A stretch of 23,432 nt of DNA from Syntrophales bacterium (GTDB lineage: Bacteria > Desulfobacterota > Syntrophia > Syntrophales > UBA2210): the NCBI GenBank assembly GCA_030655735.1, contig JAUSPK010000034.1, forward strand, positions 1-23,432. Direction: 5' to 3'. The position numbers and the translations under genes were made by a program. A model generated the notes under the pieces. That model searched no databases, was not told where the DNA came from, and was given only the letters and a program-made list of their open reading frames with translations. This document shows, in pieces, positions 1 through 7,838 of this stretch (positions are counted from its first letter, which is position 1; every line of letters starts with the position of its first letter).

Positions 1-129
1 TTTGTACGATGAGAGAGGGTCTACGCCTGCGGCACCCTCAGGACTGCGAGTGAAGGCCGATGGCGGGACACACAGAACGGCACGCCCGGCAGGACGTCAA
101 GCATCCGGGCGTACCCTGAGAAGTTTTTC
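1..129. other. Left edge, no gene recognised
   Basis: This stretch lies downstream of the MOSC gene on the minus strand. I find no ORF with a believable start and ribosome binding site. A short minus-strand frame beginning with ATG near position 94 runs 27 codons to a stop and resembles nothing I know. It may be a 3' untranslated region or spacer before a gene outside the window. Confidence 0.4.
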
Positions 130-576
130 TTATGGCTCGACGGCAATCGGATCTCCCGCGGCCGAGGCGCCGCCGGAAAGAACCCTTGCAAATATGCCTT
201 CCCTGGGCATCACGCAGTCACCGACTTCAAAAAATATCCGGCACCTGTTGTGGCAGACCTTTCCAATCTGCGTTATCTCGATGAGAACATTCGCCCCTAT
301 CCTGAGTTTGGTCCCGATGGGAAGAGAGAGGAGATCGATCCCCTCCGTGGTCAAATTTTCGGCGAAATCCCCGAACGTGACGGTCAGCCCCTTGTGCCTG
401 ATCTTCTCAACGCTTTCCTCCGCCAGAAGGCTGACCTGCCTGATTTCCGCTCCCGCGTGAGCGTCATCCTCTATCCCGAAATTTGCAACCATGCGACACC
501 GATCCACGGGTCGTTTCTTTGAGCCGACTTCCTGCCCGATATTTATGGAGAGTATCTTCCCCGTACGACTGTTCAT
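130..576 (-). CDS. Stand-alone MOSC domain protein
   Basis: A 148-residue cytoplasmic protein made almost entirely of one MOSC domain, the fold named after the molybdenum cofactor sulfurase C-terminus. Such proteins are thought to bind or transfer sulfur or the molybdenum cofactor; the exact reaction of short stand-alone members is mostly unknown. Visible family features are the N-terminal GKILSINIG strand, the central FGDFAENLTTEGI segment and, near the C-terminus, GKVCHNRC followed by MPREGIFARVL. The Cys in CHNRC is the likely reactive residue. I chose the ATG at 576 because AAAGGA lies just upstream; the frame stays open to 627 but without a better site. The gene is 174 bp downstream of the methyltransferase gene, so it may have its own promoter. 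With fdhD elsewhere in the window it hints at molybdoenzyme maturation, but that is inference. Confidence 0.85.
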   Translation of the reverse strand: MNSRTGKILSINIGQEVGSKKRPVDRCRMVANFGIEDDAHAGAEIRQVSLLAEESVEKIRHKGLTVTFGDFAENLTTEGIDLLSLPIGTKLRIGANVLIEITQIGKVCHNRCRIFFEVGDCVMPREGIFARVLSGGASAAGDPIAVEP

Positions 577-750
577 GCTGAAATTCCTTTCTTCTTTTAT
601 CTTTCTACAAGAGACACGCCGAAACAATGGCCATCCCCGATAGTATTGAGATTTATGTTTTACGCAATATCTTCAACTCCTTCGCCCAAGACAGCAGATG
701 ATGCCTTCATGTAAATATCCTTTCACAATCGATCATATTTTGCTGAAACA

Positions 751-1389
751 TCATTTTTTTCGCAATCTCGGCAGAAAAGTCGGCACTTCTTTGGCGTAAC
801 TGTCGTAGGCTTCACCGAATTCCGCTATCACTAACCGTTCTTCCGCTCTGGCCAGTCTTACATATACCACCACCAGTACCGGAAACATGGCCAGGGTCAG
901 GATGGTCGGCCACATCACCAGGAAGCCGGTCATGACCAGCAAAAAGCCGTCATATTGGGGATGCCGCACCCAGGCATAGGGACCTGTTGTGGCCAGCGTG
1001 CCTTCCTTCTGTGCGGCGTGAAGCACCCGCCAGGCCCGGTAGGTTATGTAAAAGCCTGCAATTATAAGCAGGTTGGCAACCAGATGAATGGGGTTGGTAT
1101 GCGGATTCCCCGTAAACCCGAAAATTGTCTGCCAGATGTGGCCGCTGCCGTGGGCGAAAATATCCGTCTGTGGATATTTGCTCTGCAGCCACCCGGAGAG
1201 CAGATAGATGGTCAATGGAAAGCCGTACATCTCCGCAAACATTGCCACGATAAAAGCGGAAAAAGCTCCCAGGGATCGCCAGTCAAGCCTTGTCTTAGGT
1301 TTAATGAAACTGAAGGCAAAGAAAATGAAGATCGCTGAGTTGATAATAACAAGAAACCACAGTCCGTATGCCTGCGTTGTATCTGTCAT
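751..1389 (-). CDS. ICMT-like membrane methyltransferase
   Basis: A 212-residue integral membrane protein of the isoprenylcysteine carboxyl methyltransferase / phospholipid methyltransferase superfamily. These enzymes use S-adenosylmethionine to methylate lipophilic substrates at the membrane; the substrate here cannot be read from sequence. Hydrophobic segments lie near residues 9-30, 40-62, 100-117 and 147-180. The signature is in the C-terminal half: TTGPYAWVRHPQYDGFLL, then an acidic EE pair and FGEAYDSYAKEVPTFLPR at the end. The ATG at 1389 follows GAGGTC. The gene starts about 70 bp after the copper ATPase stop, in the same direction. Methyltransferases of this family often sit beside copper or heavy-metal ATPases, so it probably belongs to that operon. 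Its role in metal resistance is unproven. Confidence 0.85.
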   Translation of the reverse strand: MTDTTQAYGLWFLVIINSAIFIFFAFSFIKPKTRLDWRSLGAFSAFIVAMFAEMYGFPLTIYLLSGWLQSKYPQTDIFAHGSGHIWQTIFGFTGNPHTNPIHLVANLLIIAGFYITYRAWRVLHAAQKEGTLATTGPYAWVRHPQYDGFLLVMTGFLVMWPTILTLAMFPVLVVVYVRLARAEERLVIAEFGEAYDSYAKEVPTFLPRLRKK

Positions 1390-1459
1390 GATATGACCTC
1401 ATTATATTTTTCATGCCGTACCTATGCTCAACGATCGTACGGTCAATCAGCACACCCGG

Positions 1460-3946
1460 TTATCCTATTTTTACCATCCGCAGCCGGAGCGCATTGAAAA
1501 CCACCGAGACGGAACTGAAACTCATGGCCGCAGCGGCGATGATCGGGCTCAGCAGAATGCCGAAAACCGGGTACAAAACACCTGCCGCCACCGGCACGCC
1601 CAGGGCGTTGTAGGCAAAGGCCCAGAAGAGATTCTGCTTGATATTGCGCATCGTGGCTCGGGAGAGTTTTCTGGCCCGGACAATGCCAGTCAGATCGCCC
1701 TTGACCAGGGTGACGCCGGCACTTTCCATCGCCACATCCGTGTCGGTTCCCATGGCAATACCCACGTGGGCCTGGGCCAGGGCGGGCGCGTCATTGATGC
1801 CGTCGCCAGCCATGGCAACCATATGGCCCTCATCCTGGAACTTTTTGACCACAGCCGCCTTTTCATCGGGCAGCACCTCGGCCACCACCTCGTCAATATC
1901 GAGTTTTTTCGCCACCGCCTGGGCAGTGATCTTATTGTCGCCGGTCAGCATGATGATGCGGATGTTTTCACCGTGCAGCTGACGAATGGCCTCAGGCGTG
2001 CTTTCCTTGATCGGATCGGATACCGCGAGAAGCCCGGCGAGTGTGCCATCAACGGCCACGAACATGACCGTCTGGCCTTCGGCCCGCATTTCCTGCGCTT
2101 TTGGGGCAAGGGCTTCGGCATCAATACTGAAATCATCCAGGAGTTTCCGGTTGCCAAGGAGCGTCGCGTGGCCGTCCACCTGCCCGGAAACGCCCTTGCC
2201 GGTATGGGAGTTGAAATCTTTCGCATCGGTGGGGTTGATATTGCGGGCCAGGGCGCCATCCACGATCGCCGCTGCCAGCGGATGCTCGCTGCCCTTTTCA
2301 AGGCTGGCGGCAAGTTTCAACAGTTCCGTTTCTTCTATGCCCGCGGCGGGAACCACCCCGGTCAGCTTCGGCTTGCCCACGGTCAGCGTGCCAGTTTTGT
2401 CCACAACCAGCGTATCCACCTTCCGCAGGGTTTCAATGGCTTCGGCATTCCTGAATAACACCCCCATCGTCGCGGCCCGGCCAGTCGCCACCATGATGGA
2501 CATCGGTGTGGCAAGCCCCAGTGCGCAGGGACAGGCAATGATCAAAACGGAAACGGCGGCAATCAGGGCATGGGCAAGGCGCGGGTCAGGTCCGAACAGA
2601 TACCAGACGCCGAAGGCAAGAAGCGCGATGCCAATGACTGCGGGCACGAAATAGCCGGCTACCAGATCAGCCAATTTCTGGATAGGCGCCCGGCTGCGCT
2701 GCGCCTCGGCAACCATGTGGACAATCTGCGCAAGCAGGGTATCGCTCCCGACCTTCTCAGCCACCATGATGAGAGAACCCGTGCCATTGACTGTTGCGCC
2801 GATCACCTTGTCGCCCGCCTGTTTTTGCACCGGAATCGGCTCGCCGGAAATCATGGATTCGTTCACCGAACTCGTCCCTTCCAGAACAACGCCGTCAACC
2901 GGCACCTTTTCCCCCGGTCTGATCCGCAACCGGTCGCCTTGCCGGACATGTTCAAGTGGAATGTCGCTCTCCGTACCGTCTTCAGCGATCTTGCGGGCCG
3001 TTTTGGGTGCCAGACCGAGGAGTGCCTTGATGGCGGTGCCGGTCCGGCTGCGGGCGCCGAGCTCCATAACCTGGCCCAGCAGGATCAGCGTAACGATGAC
3101 AGCGGCCGCCTCGAAATAGACGCCCACCGTCCCCTCCGCACCCCGCATAGAGGCCGGGAAGATATCCGGGATAAGAACGCCGACAAGGCTGTAGAGATAG
3201 GCGACAGAAACGCCCAAGCCGATCAAAGTGAACATATTGAGGCTTTTATTGATGATCGACTGTACACCCCGAACAAAGAAGGACCAGCCTGCCCAAAGCA
3301 CTACAGGGGTAGCCAGGACAAGTTCGAGCCAGTTCAAGGTTTTGGCCGGGATGAACTGCTCCAGCAGATGGCCGCCGGGGAGCATCTCTCGCATGGCGAT
3401 CAATACCAGCGGCACAGTCAGGATGGCCCCGAAGAGGAACCGCTTTCTCATATCCTTGTATTCCCGGTTTTCCTCTTCCTCATCCAGAGAGATGCCGCGC
3501 GGCTCCAGTGCCATACCGCATTTTGGACAAGTGCCGGAACCTTCCTGTACTATTTCCGGGTGCATGGGGCAGGTGTATTCAGTGTGCGACGCCGCCCGCA
3601 CGGGAGTAATCGATTCCAACGCCATGCCGCACTTGGGGCATGGCCCCGGCCTGTCCTGTCTCACCTCCGGGTGCATGGGGCAGGTGTAGATGCGGCCTTG
3701 AGAGGAATCTTTATCTGGAAGCGGTCCCGTGCCGGATTTGTTGCCTGTAAAACTTGCCGGATCATTTTTAAATTTTGCAAGGCAGTTATTGCTGCAAAAG
3801 TAATATGCCTTCCCTTCATGATCATAGCGGGTAAAGGCTTTTTCATCTCCGGTGCTCATCCCGCAGACAGGATCAAAATATTGCGCCGTTTGAGCATGAG
3901 CATTGTGGTCGCACTGATTTGTGTGGTTTCGGTTGCTCTTTTTCAT
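1460..3946 (-). CDS. copA: Copper-translocating P1B-type ATPase with YHS and two HMBD modules
   Basis: An 828-residue inner-membrane pump that exports Cu(I) or Ag(I) using ATP. The N-terminus has a His-rich leader, a YHS domain at about 22-66 (FDPVCGM, then FCSNNC) and two heavy-metal-binding repeats at about 87-112 and 124-148, each YTCPMHPE followed by CPKCGMALE. The P-type core follows: SGEP actuator motif near 368, ion-binding CPC at 472-474, the phosphorylated Asp in DKTGTLT (D516), the HP dipeptide of the nucleotide domain, TGDN and GDGINDAPAL. The last membrane pair carries YN and MSFSS, the Cu(I)-type signature. There is no classical ferredoxin-like HMA domain; the Cys/His-rich modules replace it. 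The ATG at 3946 follows GAGGGGAG. It lies downstream of the DUF2933 and DUF5676-like genes, a common copper-resistance grouping. Cu(I) rather than Ag(I) is the default reading. Confidence 0.95.
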   Translation of the reverse strand: MKKSNRNHTNQCDHNAHAQTAQYFDPVCGMSTGDEKAFTRYDHEGKAYYFCSNNCLAKFKNDPASFTGNKSGTGPLPDKDSSQGRIYTCPMHPEVRQDRPGPCPKCGMALESITPVRAASHTEYTCPMHPEIVQEGSGTCPKCGMALEPRGISLDEEEENREYKDMRKRFLFGAILTVPLVLIAMREMLPGGHLLEQFIPAKTLNWLELVLATPVVLWAGWSFFVRGVQSIINKSLNMFTLIGLGVSVAYLYSLVGVLIPDIFPASMRGAEGTVGVYFEAAAVIVTLILLGQVMELGARSRTGTAIKALLGLAPKTARKIAEDGTESDIPLEHVRQGDRLRIRPGEKVPVDGVVLEGTSSVNESMISGEPIPVQKQAGDKVIGATVNGTGSLIMVAEKVGSDTLLAQIVHMVAEAQRSRAPIQKLADLVAGYFVPAVIGIALLAFGVWYLFGPDPRLAHALIAAVSVLIIACPCALGLATPMSIMVATGRAATMGVLFRNAEAIETLRKVDTLVVDKTGTLTVGKPKLTGVVPAAGIEETELLKLAASLEKGSEHPLAAAIVDGALARNINPTDAKDFNSHTGKGVSGQVDGHATLLGNRKLLDDFSIDAEALAPKAQEMRAEGQTVMFVAVDGTLAGLLAVSDPIKESTPEAIRQLHGENIRIIMLTGDNKITAQAVAKKLDIDEVVAEVLPDEKAAVVKKFQDEGHMVAMAGDGINDAPALAQAHVGIAMGTDTDVAMESAGVTLVKGDLTGIVRARKLSRATMRNIKQNLFWAFAYNALGVPVAAGVLYPVFGILLSPIIAAAAMSFSSVSVVFNALRLRMVKIG

Positions 3947-4055
3947 TTAACTCCCCTCCCGTGTATGCGCTATGGTGTTTTGAATTTCATGGCCGCCTTG
4001 TAATGGGTAACCGTACGGAAGAAAACCGCTCAAACCATATCGGCGCCATACACGA

Positions 4056-4328
4056 TCACTCTCCCTGTGTCGGACACCACCTTTTATGCAGAAAATTATA
4101 TATAGGCACAAAGACGATTCCGATATATGTTCCATAGAGAAAGCTCTCGATAAGGCCGAGAATAAACCCGCCGAAACTTATCCACTTGAAAGCTGGAAGC
4201 ACCGCCTCAAGGAATACAGACATGCCATGAAGCCTCGGAGGGACAATCAACCCATAAATGACACATATAACAAATGATATTGAAAACAATAAACTCAGTG
4301 ACCAACTGACCACCCTTATACTAAGCAT
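4056..4328 (-). CDS. Small two-helix membrane protein, DUF5676-like
   Basis: A 90-residue protein with two hydrophobic stretches, near residues 8-30 and 48-78, joined by a short loop. The second half (FGGFILGLIESFLYG, then IGIVFVPIYNFLHKRW) looks like the small DUF5676 membrane family that accompanies YHS proteins and copper ATPases; I recognise the pattern, not a proven function. The start at 4328 has a strong GAGGAGG, and the stop of the upstream DUF2933 gene lies inside this ribosome binding site, so the two genes are probably translationally coupled. The copper ATPase begins 109 bp downstream. A degenerate paralogue lies at 7493-7772. A role in metal handling at the membrane is inferred only from neighbours. 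Confidence 0.75.
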   Translation of the reverse strand: MLSIRVVSWSLSLLFSISFVICVIYGLIVPPRLHGMSVFLEAVLPAFKWISFGGFILGLIESFLYGTYIGIVFVPIYNFLHKRWCPTQGE

Positions 4329-4340
4329 CGCTCAACCTCC

Positions 4341-4511
4341 TCATTGATCTTCTCTTTCAGACTTGTTTTTTTCAAAATGTTTATCATGGCCATTTTCTTT
4401 CCCGTGCCCATGACCTCCGTGACCGCCACATCCATGCCCGGACAGGTGCATCCAGATGAAAAGGATAAAAAACAATATGAAAAACCAGTTTTCTCTAATC
4501 CACTCTTCCAT
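4341..4511 (-). CDS. DUF2933 miniprotein, His/Gly-rich membrane-anchored
   Basis: A 56-residue protein. It opens with EWIRENWFFILFFILFIW, one transmembrane helix (about residues 9-23), then continues MHLSGHG and a His/Gly-rich tail, HGCGGHGGHGHGKENGH. This is the standard DUF2933 layout, and these miniproteins are typical companions of copper and heavy-metal ATPases. The tail, with seven His and one Cys within about 22 residues, could bind a metal ion; this is inference. The ATG at 4511 follows AGGAAGGGG at good spacing. The TGA stop at 4341 is within the ribosome binding site of the next gene. It is the first gene of the copper cluster, 133 bp after the HD-GYP gene, and a promoter could lie in that gap, though I see no clear one. 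Confidence 0.85.
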   Translation of the reverse strand: MEEWIRENWFFILFFILFIWMHLSGHGCGGHGGHGHGKENGHDKHFEKNKSEREDQ

Positions 4512-4644
4512 AAGCATCCCCTTCCTTTCCTGTCTTGCGCCGATTCCATTCCTACAAAATGGCGCTAACCAATCATTCTTACCTTTCCGTTGTCATACCG
4601 CAGATGGAGTCGCAATACACATAAATCGTTTCCCTGATAATGAT

Positions 4645-6162
4645 TCACAGTTCCTCCGATCTTCTGCGGAACAGGTGGTCATAGTGCCTGCTCCGGTAGA
4701 AAGGGCACTTCCGGCAATTTCGAAACTTCCGGACAAATAACCCCTGCACATCCCCGTCGCAGAGCGTACCGACGATGCGGGCGCAATGCCTGCCGTGGTC
4801 AGGATAGGCAGGGCAGACCCCCAGTTCCTGCACCTTTTCCCCTCCAAGCTCCCGGCCGCACTTCATGAACTCCCAGCAATTCAACCGGGCACTCTCTTGA
4901 ATGCCCGTGAAAAAATACCGGTCTATGAGCCCATCCAGTTTGTCTTCGAGGCGATTGTCATCCGCCTCGCTGATTTCCTCGTAAAGCGATTCCGCTATTC
5001 CGGCAAAGATATCGATCAACATCGGATCAAAGTGACTTCCTCTGCCTTCCGTCAGAATCCGCATGGCTGTTTCCAAGTCAAAAGGCTCCTTATAGGGCCG
5101 CCGGGATGTCAGGGCGTCGAAGACGTCGGCCACGGCAAAGATCCGGGCGTTTATGGGAATATCATACCCCTTGAGACCGGCCTCGTAACCGGTGCCGTCG
5201 AATTTCTCGTGATGATACTGGACGACATCCGCAGCATTCTTCAGCCAGCCGTAATGCCCAATGATGTCGACGCCATGGCTTACATGGGTCTTCATGGCCG
5301 CCATCTCTTCCTCGGTGAGTTTTCCCGGTTTGAAGAGAATAAGATCGCTGATTGCTATTTTACCAACGTCATGAAGGAACGAACCCTTGATGAGGTCGGC
5401 GATATATTCCTTTTTCAGACCGGCGGCCTCCGCCAGGCGGACGGCAAAGATCGTCACTCGATAATTATGGATATTCGTGTCGCTGTCACGCTTGGCGATG
5501 GCGCCGCCCAGGACCTTCAGCATCCCGATGTTGGCGTGGGAGAGATCTCTGGTCAGCTGGACCAGCCCTCTGTTGAGAAACAGGACGATGGGGTAGATCG
5601 CCAGCGCAGTAAGGAATATAATCAGCACGACCTGCAGGAGGGAGAGAAGCATGCGGTTTTTGATCTCCGCCATCGTCCGGGGGTCGGCCTTATAAACCCC
5701 CTCAAAATAACCGACGGTTTCGTGGTCGGGCGTTCTCAGGGGCTTCATAACCAGAGCGTAGATCTGTCCGCCTTTACCGTAAAATTTCCGAAAATGAACG
5801 GCGTCTACCATGGTTATGTCGCGGCGTTGCCTATTGATCTCCTTCTCAATTATCCTGACGTCAGGATGGTTCTCCTCAACAATCAGTTTCCGGTCGCGGT
5901 TATAGATTTTGACCGCGATGAAATGCTTGTCTTTAATATGACGCCGGCTTTCTTCCCGGAGTTGTTCGAGATGGAAAGAATCTAAATTCTTGAGTAAATT
6001 CCCATGAACCTTCTCGACGTCATGGGATTCCTTGGTGGTCAGCGCGATGACATAGGCGTCGATCTTTCTCATTTCCATGAAAAAAACCACCGCGCCGATA
6101 AAGACGGAGAGGAAAATCCATGCCGCCAGCAATCTTATGATCAGTCGTCTGTGAATGTGCAC
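4645..6162 (-). CDS. Membrane HD-GYP-type signalling protein with C-terminal two-CW domain
   Basis: A 505-residue inner-membrane protein. Two transmembrane helices (about 9-29 and 172-197) flank a 140-residue periplasmic sensor region. The cytoplasmic part is an HD-GYP domain, which normally hydrolyses cyclic di-GMP. Metal-binding motifs are present: HDVGK (H264, D265), HHEKFDGTGY (317-326) and the ARIFAVADVFDAL block. The GYP triplet reads GYE, so activity may differ from textbook enzymes. Residues 428-489 form a Cys-rich two-CW-type module: NCWEFMKCGRE, ELGVCPAYP, GTLCDG and CRKCPFY. Such modules may bind metal or Fe-S and could sense redox or metal state (inference). The start is a GTG at 6162 with GAGG seven bases upstream. 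The gene stands apart from its neighbours by 133 bp (downstream) and 219 bp (upstream). Confidence 0.88.
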   Translation of the reverse strand: MHIHRRLIIRLLAAWIFLSVFIGAVVFFMEMRKIDAYVIALTTKESHDVEKVHGNLLKNLDSFHLEQLREESRRHIKDKHFIAVKIYNRDRKLIVEENHPDVRIIEKEINRQRRDITMVDAVHFRKFYGKGGQIYALVMKPLRTPDHETVGYFEGVYKADPRTMAEIKNRMLLSLLQVVLIIFLTALAIYPIVLFLNRGLVQLTRDLSHANIGMLKVLGGAIAKRDSDTNIHNYRVTIFAVRLAEAAGLKKEYIADLIKGSFLHDVGKIAISDLILFKPGKLTEEEMAAMKTHVSHGVDIIGHYGWLKNAADVVQYHHEKFDGTGYEAGLKGYDIPINARIFAVADVFDALTSRRPYKEPFDLETAMRILTEGRGSHFDPMLIDIFAGIAESLYEEISEADDNRLEDKLDGLIDRYFFTGIQESARLNCWEFMKCGRELGGEKVQELGVCPAYPDHGRHCARIVGTLCDGDVQGLFVRKFRNCRKCPFYRSRHYDHLFRRRSEEL

Positions 6163-6381
6163 ACCGATACCTCACACCAAATCGCAATGCCTTCGGTTGC
6201 AAACCCTTTGGGGTTGATATGTTCGAGATGCTCCTGCCATCTCGGAGGATCATCCCGAACCGCAATGCTTTTGTTAAGGAGAAGTTGAGTTCACTATGGA
6301 GTTAATGTCCACCTTCCTGGCATTCCCCCTGCCGTCTAGCTTTCCTCACATTTGTAGGGTAGGTCCTCCATGACGGATCGC

Positions 6382-6705
6382 TTAAGTGCTCTTCAGGTTG
6401 GGCAGGAAGAACCCCGCAATGACAACGCCGCTGATGATTGCCGCCCAGATGATGTACTTCAGCAATTTTTGGGAATCCCATTTCTCGCCGATCTTCATAC
6501 TCGAAAAAATAAAACCCAGCACTACAAACAGCGCGATGACCAATGCCCCATGCGTCGTCCAGTGATGCCCCAATGCCGCCTTCATGGTGTCCATGACAGC
6601 GTCGTTCGTCTCTTTCAGGACCAGGATAACGGCATTCAAAAGGCTGGTTACAACCAGCGAAAGACCAAACCCTGCCGTGTACTTTTCCATCTTCGTATTT
6701 GTCAT
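6382..6705 (-). CDS. Three-helix membrane protein, unknown function
   Basis: A 107-residue protein I do not recognise. It has three predicted membrane segments, near 12-31, 54-72 and 79-98, and a short cytoplasmic-looking N-terminus (MTNTKMEKYTAG). Between helices one and two lies a loop with GHHWTTHG, which could bind a metal or heme, but three His residues alone prove nothing. The ATG at 6705 is preceded by GGGGAGG; a GTG at 6714 overlaps that ribosome binding site and is less likely. It starts 5 bp after the stop of the four-helix membrane protein upstream, so the two are almost certainly translated as a coupled pair and may form one complex. Confidence 0.7.
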   Translation of the reverse strand: MTNTKMEKYTAGFGLSLVVTSLLNAVILVLKETNDAVMDTMKAALGHHWTTHGALVIALFVVLGFIFSSMKIGEKWDSQKLLKYIIWAAIISGVVIAGFFLPNLKST

Positions 6706-6710
6706 GGCTT

Positions 6711-7172
6711 TCACCTCCCCATCAGTCCCATCGTTACGCCCTTGCCGATGATCCCCCCGGCGCCTTCCATGAGAAGGCCGATCAAGACGATCAGCGCGGC
6801 GATCCCGAGAACCAGGTTCCTGTTATTTTTTTCCGTAAGCGGGGCATTTCTGTAAACGGCGATCGGCAGATACATGCCGAGTATCAGCATCAGAAAGAAA
6901 AGGTGCTCCTTGACCTCCATGAAATAATTGTGCGCCCATGCCCATTGCCCCGCCTTGATGATCGCCCGGTCGGGGCCGTAATGGACCACGTACCAGTACC
7001 CTCCGAACAGGTAGGAAAGAAAAATGAACACCGCCACGGCCAGGCTCAACTTTTTTATTCTCCCCATGTTCTTTTCACTGACGTTCAGGACATCCACGAA
7101 CAATGCGACAGCCAGCAGGATGCCCAGGACACCGAATCCCACATGTAACATCATCTGCCCCTGAATTAACAT
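6711..7172 (-). CDS. Four-helix membrane protein, unknown function
   Basis: A 153-residue integral membrane protein of no family I can name with confidence. Predicted helices lie near 8-27, 42-62, 86-106 and 122-142. Conserved-looking polar and aromatic residues sit at helix ends: His10, the YWYVVHYGP stretch around 59-67, WAWAHNYFMEVKEHLFF around 77-93. Paired His residues at such places are what heme-b or quinone-linked membrane proteins show, but no diagnostic motif is present. The ATG at 7172 follows AGGAGG at six bases. The stop overlaps the ribosome binding site of the downstream three-helix gene. The pair sits between the YHS miniprotein and the HD-GYP gene, all on the minus strand. 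Confidence 0.75.
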   Translation of the reverse strand: MLIQGQMMLHVGFGVLGILLAVALFVDVLNVSEKNMGRIKKLSLAVAVFIFLSYLFGGYWYVVHYGPDRAIIKAGQWAWAHNYFMEVKEHLFFLMLILGMYLPIAVYRNAPLTEKNNRNLVLGIAALIVLIGLLMEGAGGIIGKGVTMGLMGR

Positions 7173-7328
7173 CGTTTGCCTCCTTTCCGGTATTCATGCC
7201 AAACGGTTTCCCCATAACCCCCAAAGGACGTACGGATAAGCCCCCCCTGATTTGCTTCTCTGAAGAATCAAGCTATTTCCAGTCATAAACAGTATTTCGA
7301 CAAAAACCTGCCTGTAGGGACCGTATGT

Positions 7329-7496
7329 TCATTTTTTGCCTGTTGCGTCTCCGTCGATGTAAGATTCAGGGTTCTTATCGAACTTCTCCTTACAATGGGA
7401 AGAGCAGAAGTGATACGTTTTCCCCCCATGGGAAGAGGTCGCCGTGGCGTCCTCTTTTTCGATGGTCATCTTGCATACGGGATCGGTGATCTTCAT
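7329..7496 (-). CDS. YHS domain miniprotein
   Basis: A 55-residue protein consisting of a single YHS domain: ITDPVCKMTIEKEDA at the start and TYHFCSSHCKEKFDKNPESY in the second half. YHS domains bind transition metals, often copper, through the three cysteines (C8, C31, C35), and occur alone or fused to copper ATPases. The YHS domain at the front of the copper ATPase in this window has the same layout. The ATG at 7496 follows GAGGAGG. The start overlaps by four bases (ATGA) the stop of the DUF5676-type pseudogene upstream, so in the ancestor the two genes were a coupled pair. The miniprotein itself is intact, so it may be the surviving half. Confidence 0.85.
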   Translation of the reverse strand: MKITDPVCKMTIEKEDATATSSHGGKTYHFCSSHCKEKFDKNPESYIDGDATGKK

Positions 7497-7772
7497 CTTA
7501 TTCCTCCTCTTTCAGCATCCCACCGTCTGTTGATAAAATTGCAAATCGGAACAAGGACAACGCCGATGTATCTGTCATACAGAAAACTCTCGACAAGGCC
7601 CAAGGTAAACCCGCCTAATATCATCTAATTGAAGGCGGGGAAGTGTCGGTTTCTGAAACGAGAACGCACCCTGGAGATTTCCCGGAACGGTCGCCTCATA
7701 TGTAGCACAAAAAACAAACTAAATCACAGTGAAAATGGCCGGAGACCAACGTGCCACTCTTATATCCAGCAT
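7493..7772 (-). pseudogene. Decayed DUF5676-like membrane protein gene
   Basis: Conceptual translation on the minus strand aligns along its whole length with the intact protein at 4056-4328. It starts MLDIRV (intact MLSIRV) and ends with LGLVESFLYDRYIGVVLVP (intact LGLIESFLYGTYIGIVFVP) and NFINRRW (intact NFLHKRW). Three lesions are visible. A TAG replaces codon 18 (7719-7721). One extra C in the CCCC run at 7637-7640 shifts the frame between the LP and AF of the LPAF motif. A second TAG (7625-7627) stands where the paralogue has a tryptophan codon TGG. The final codons overlap the YHS start as ATGA. Three independent lesions make a sequencing error unlikely. Confidence 0.85.
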
Positions 7773-7838
7773 GACAATCTCATTCTCTATATTTTCGGTT
7801 TCGGAACCCCGCGGCCCTTGTCGCTTTTGTGTTAGGCT

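Noticed and set aside
1..129. CxxC-CP pattern in one minus-strand frame, like a ferredoxin motif
   Set aside because: The frame has no start and its spacing differs from a true 4Fe-4S motif; likely coincidence.
660..710. A 16-codon minus-strand frame (MKASSAVLGEGVEDIA) with AAGGA before its ATG
   Set aside because: Too short to judge. It could be a leader or a remnant, but nothing supports it beyond a ribosome binding site.
1416..1442. Inverted repeat CCGTAC/GTACGG between the ATPase and methyltransferase genes
   Set aside because: Arms of six bases with a 15-base centre are weak, no T tract follows, and the site matches no operator I know.
1424..2458. Open plus-strand frame of 344 codons
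   Set aside because: It lies wholly antisense to the copper ATPase, whose motifs are unmistakable, and its composition (many His, Gly and Arg) is that of a shadow frame.
2570..4003. Open plus-strand frame of 477 codons
   Set aside because: Also antisense to the copper ATPase; no family pattern, no ribosome binding site.
4786..5985. Open plus-strand frame of 399 codons
   Set aside because: Antisense to the HD-GYP gene, which has clear motifs; shadow of codon bias.
6181..6280. Two similar stretches around CGCAATGC before the HD-GYP gene
   Set aside because: The match is short and imperfect; probably chance. I see no gene or known riboswitch in the 219-bp gap.
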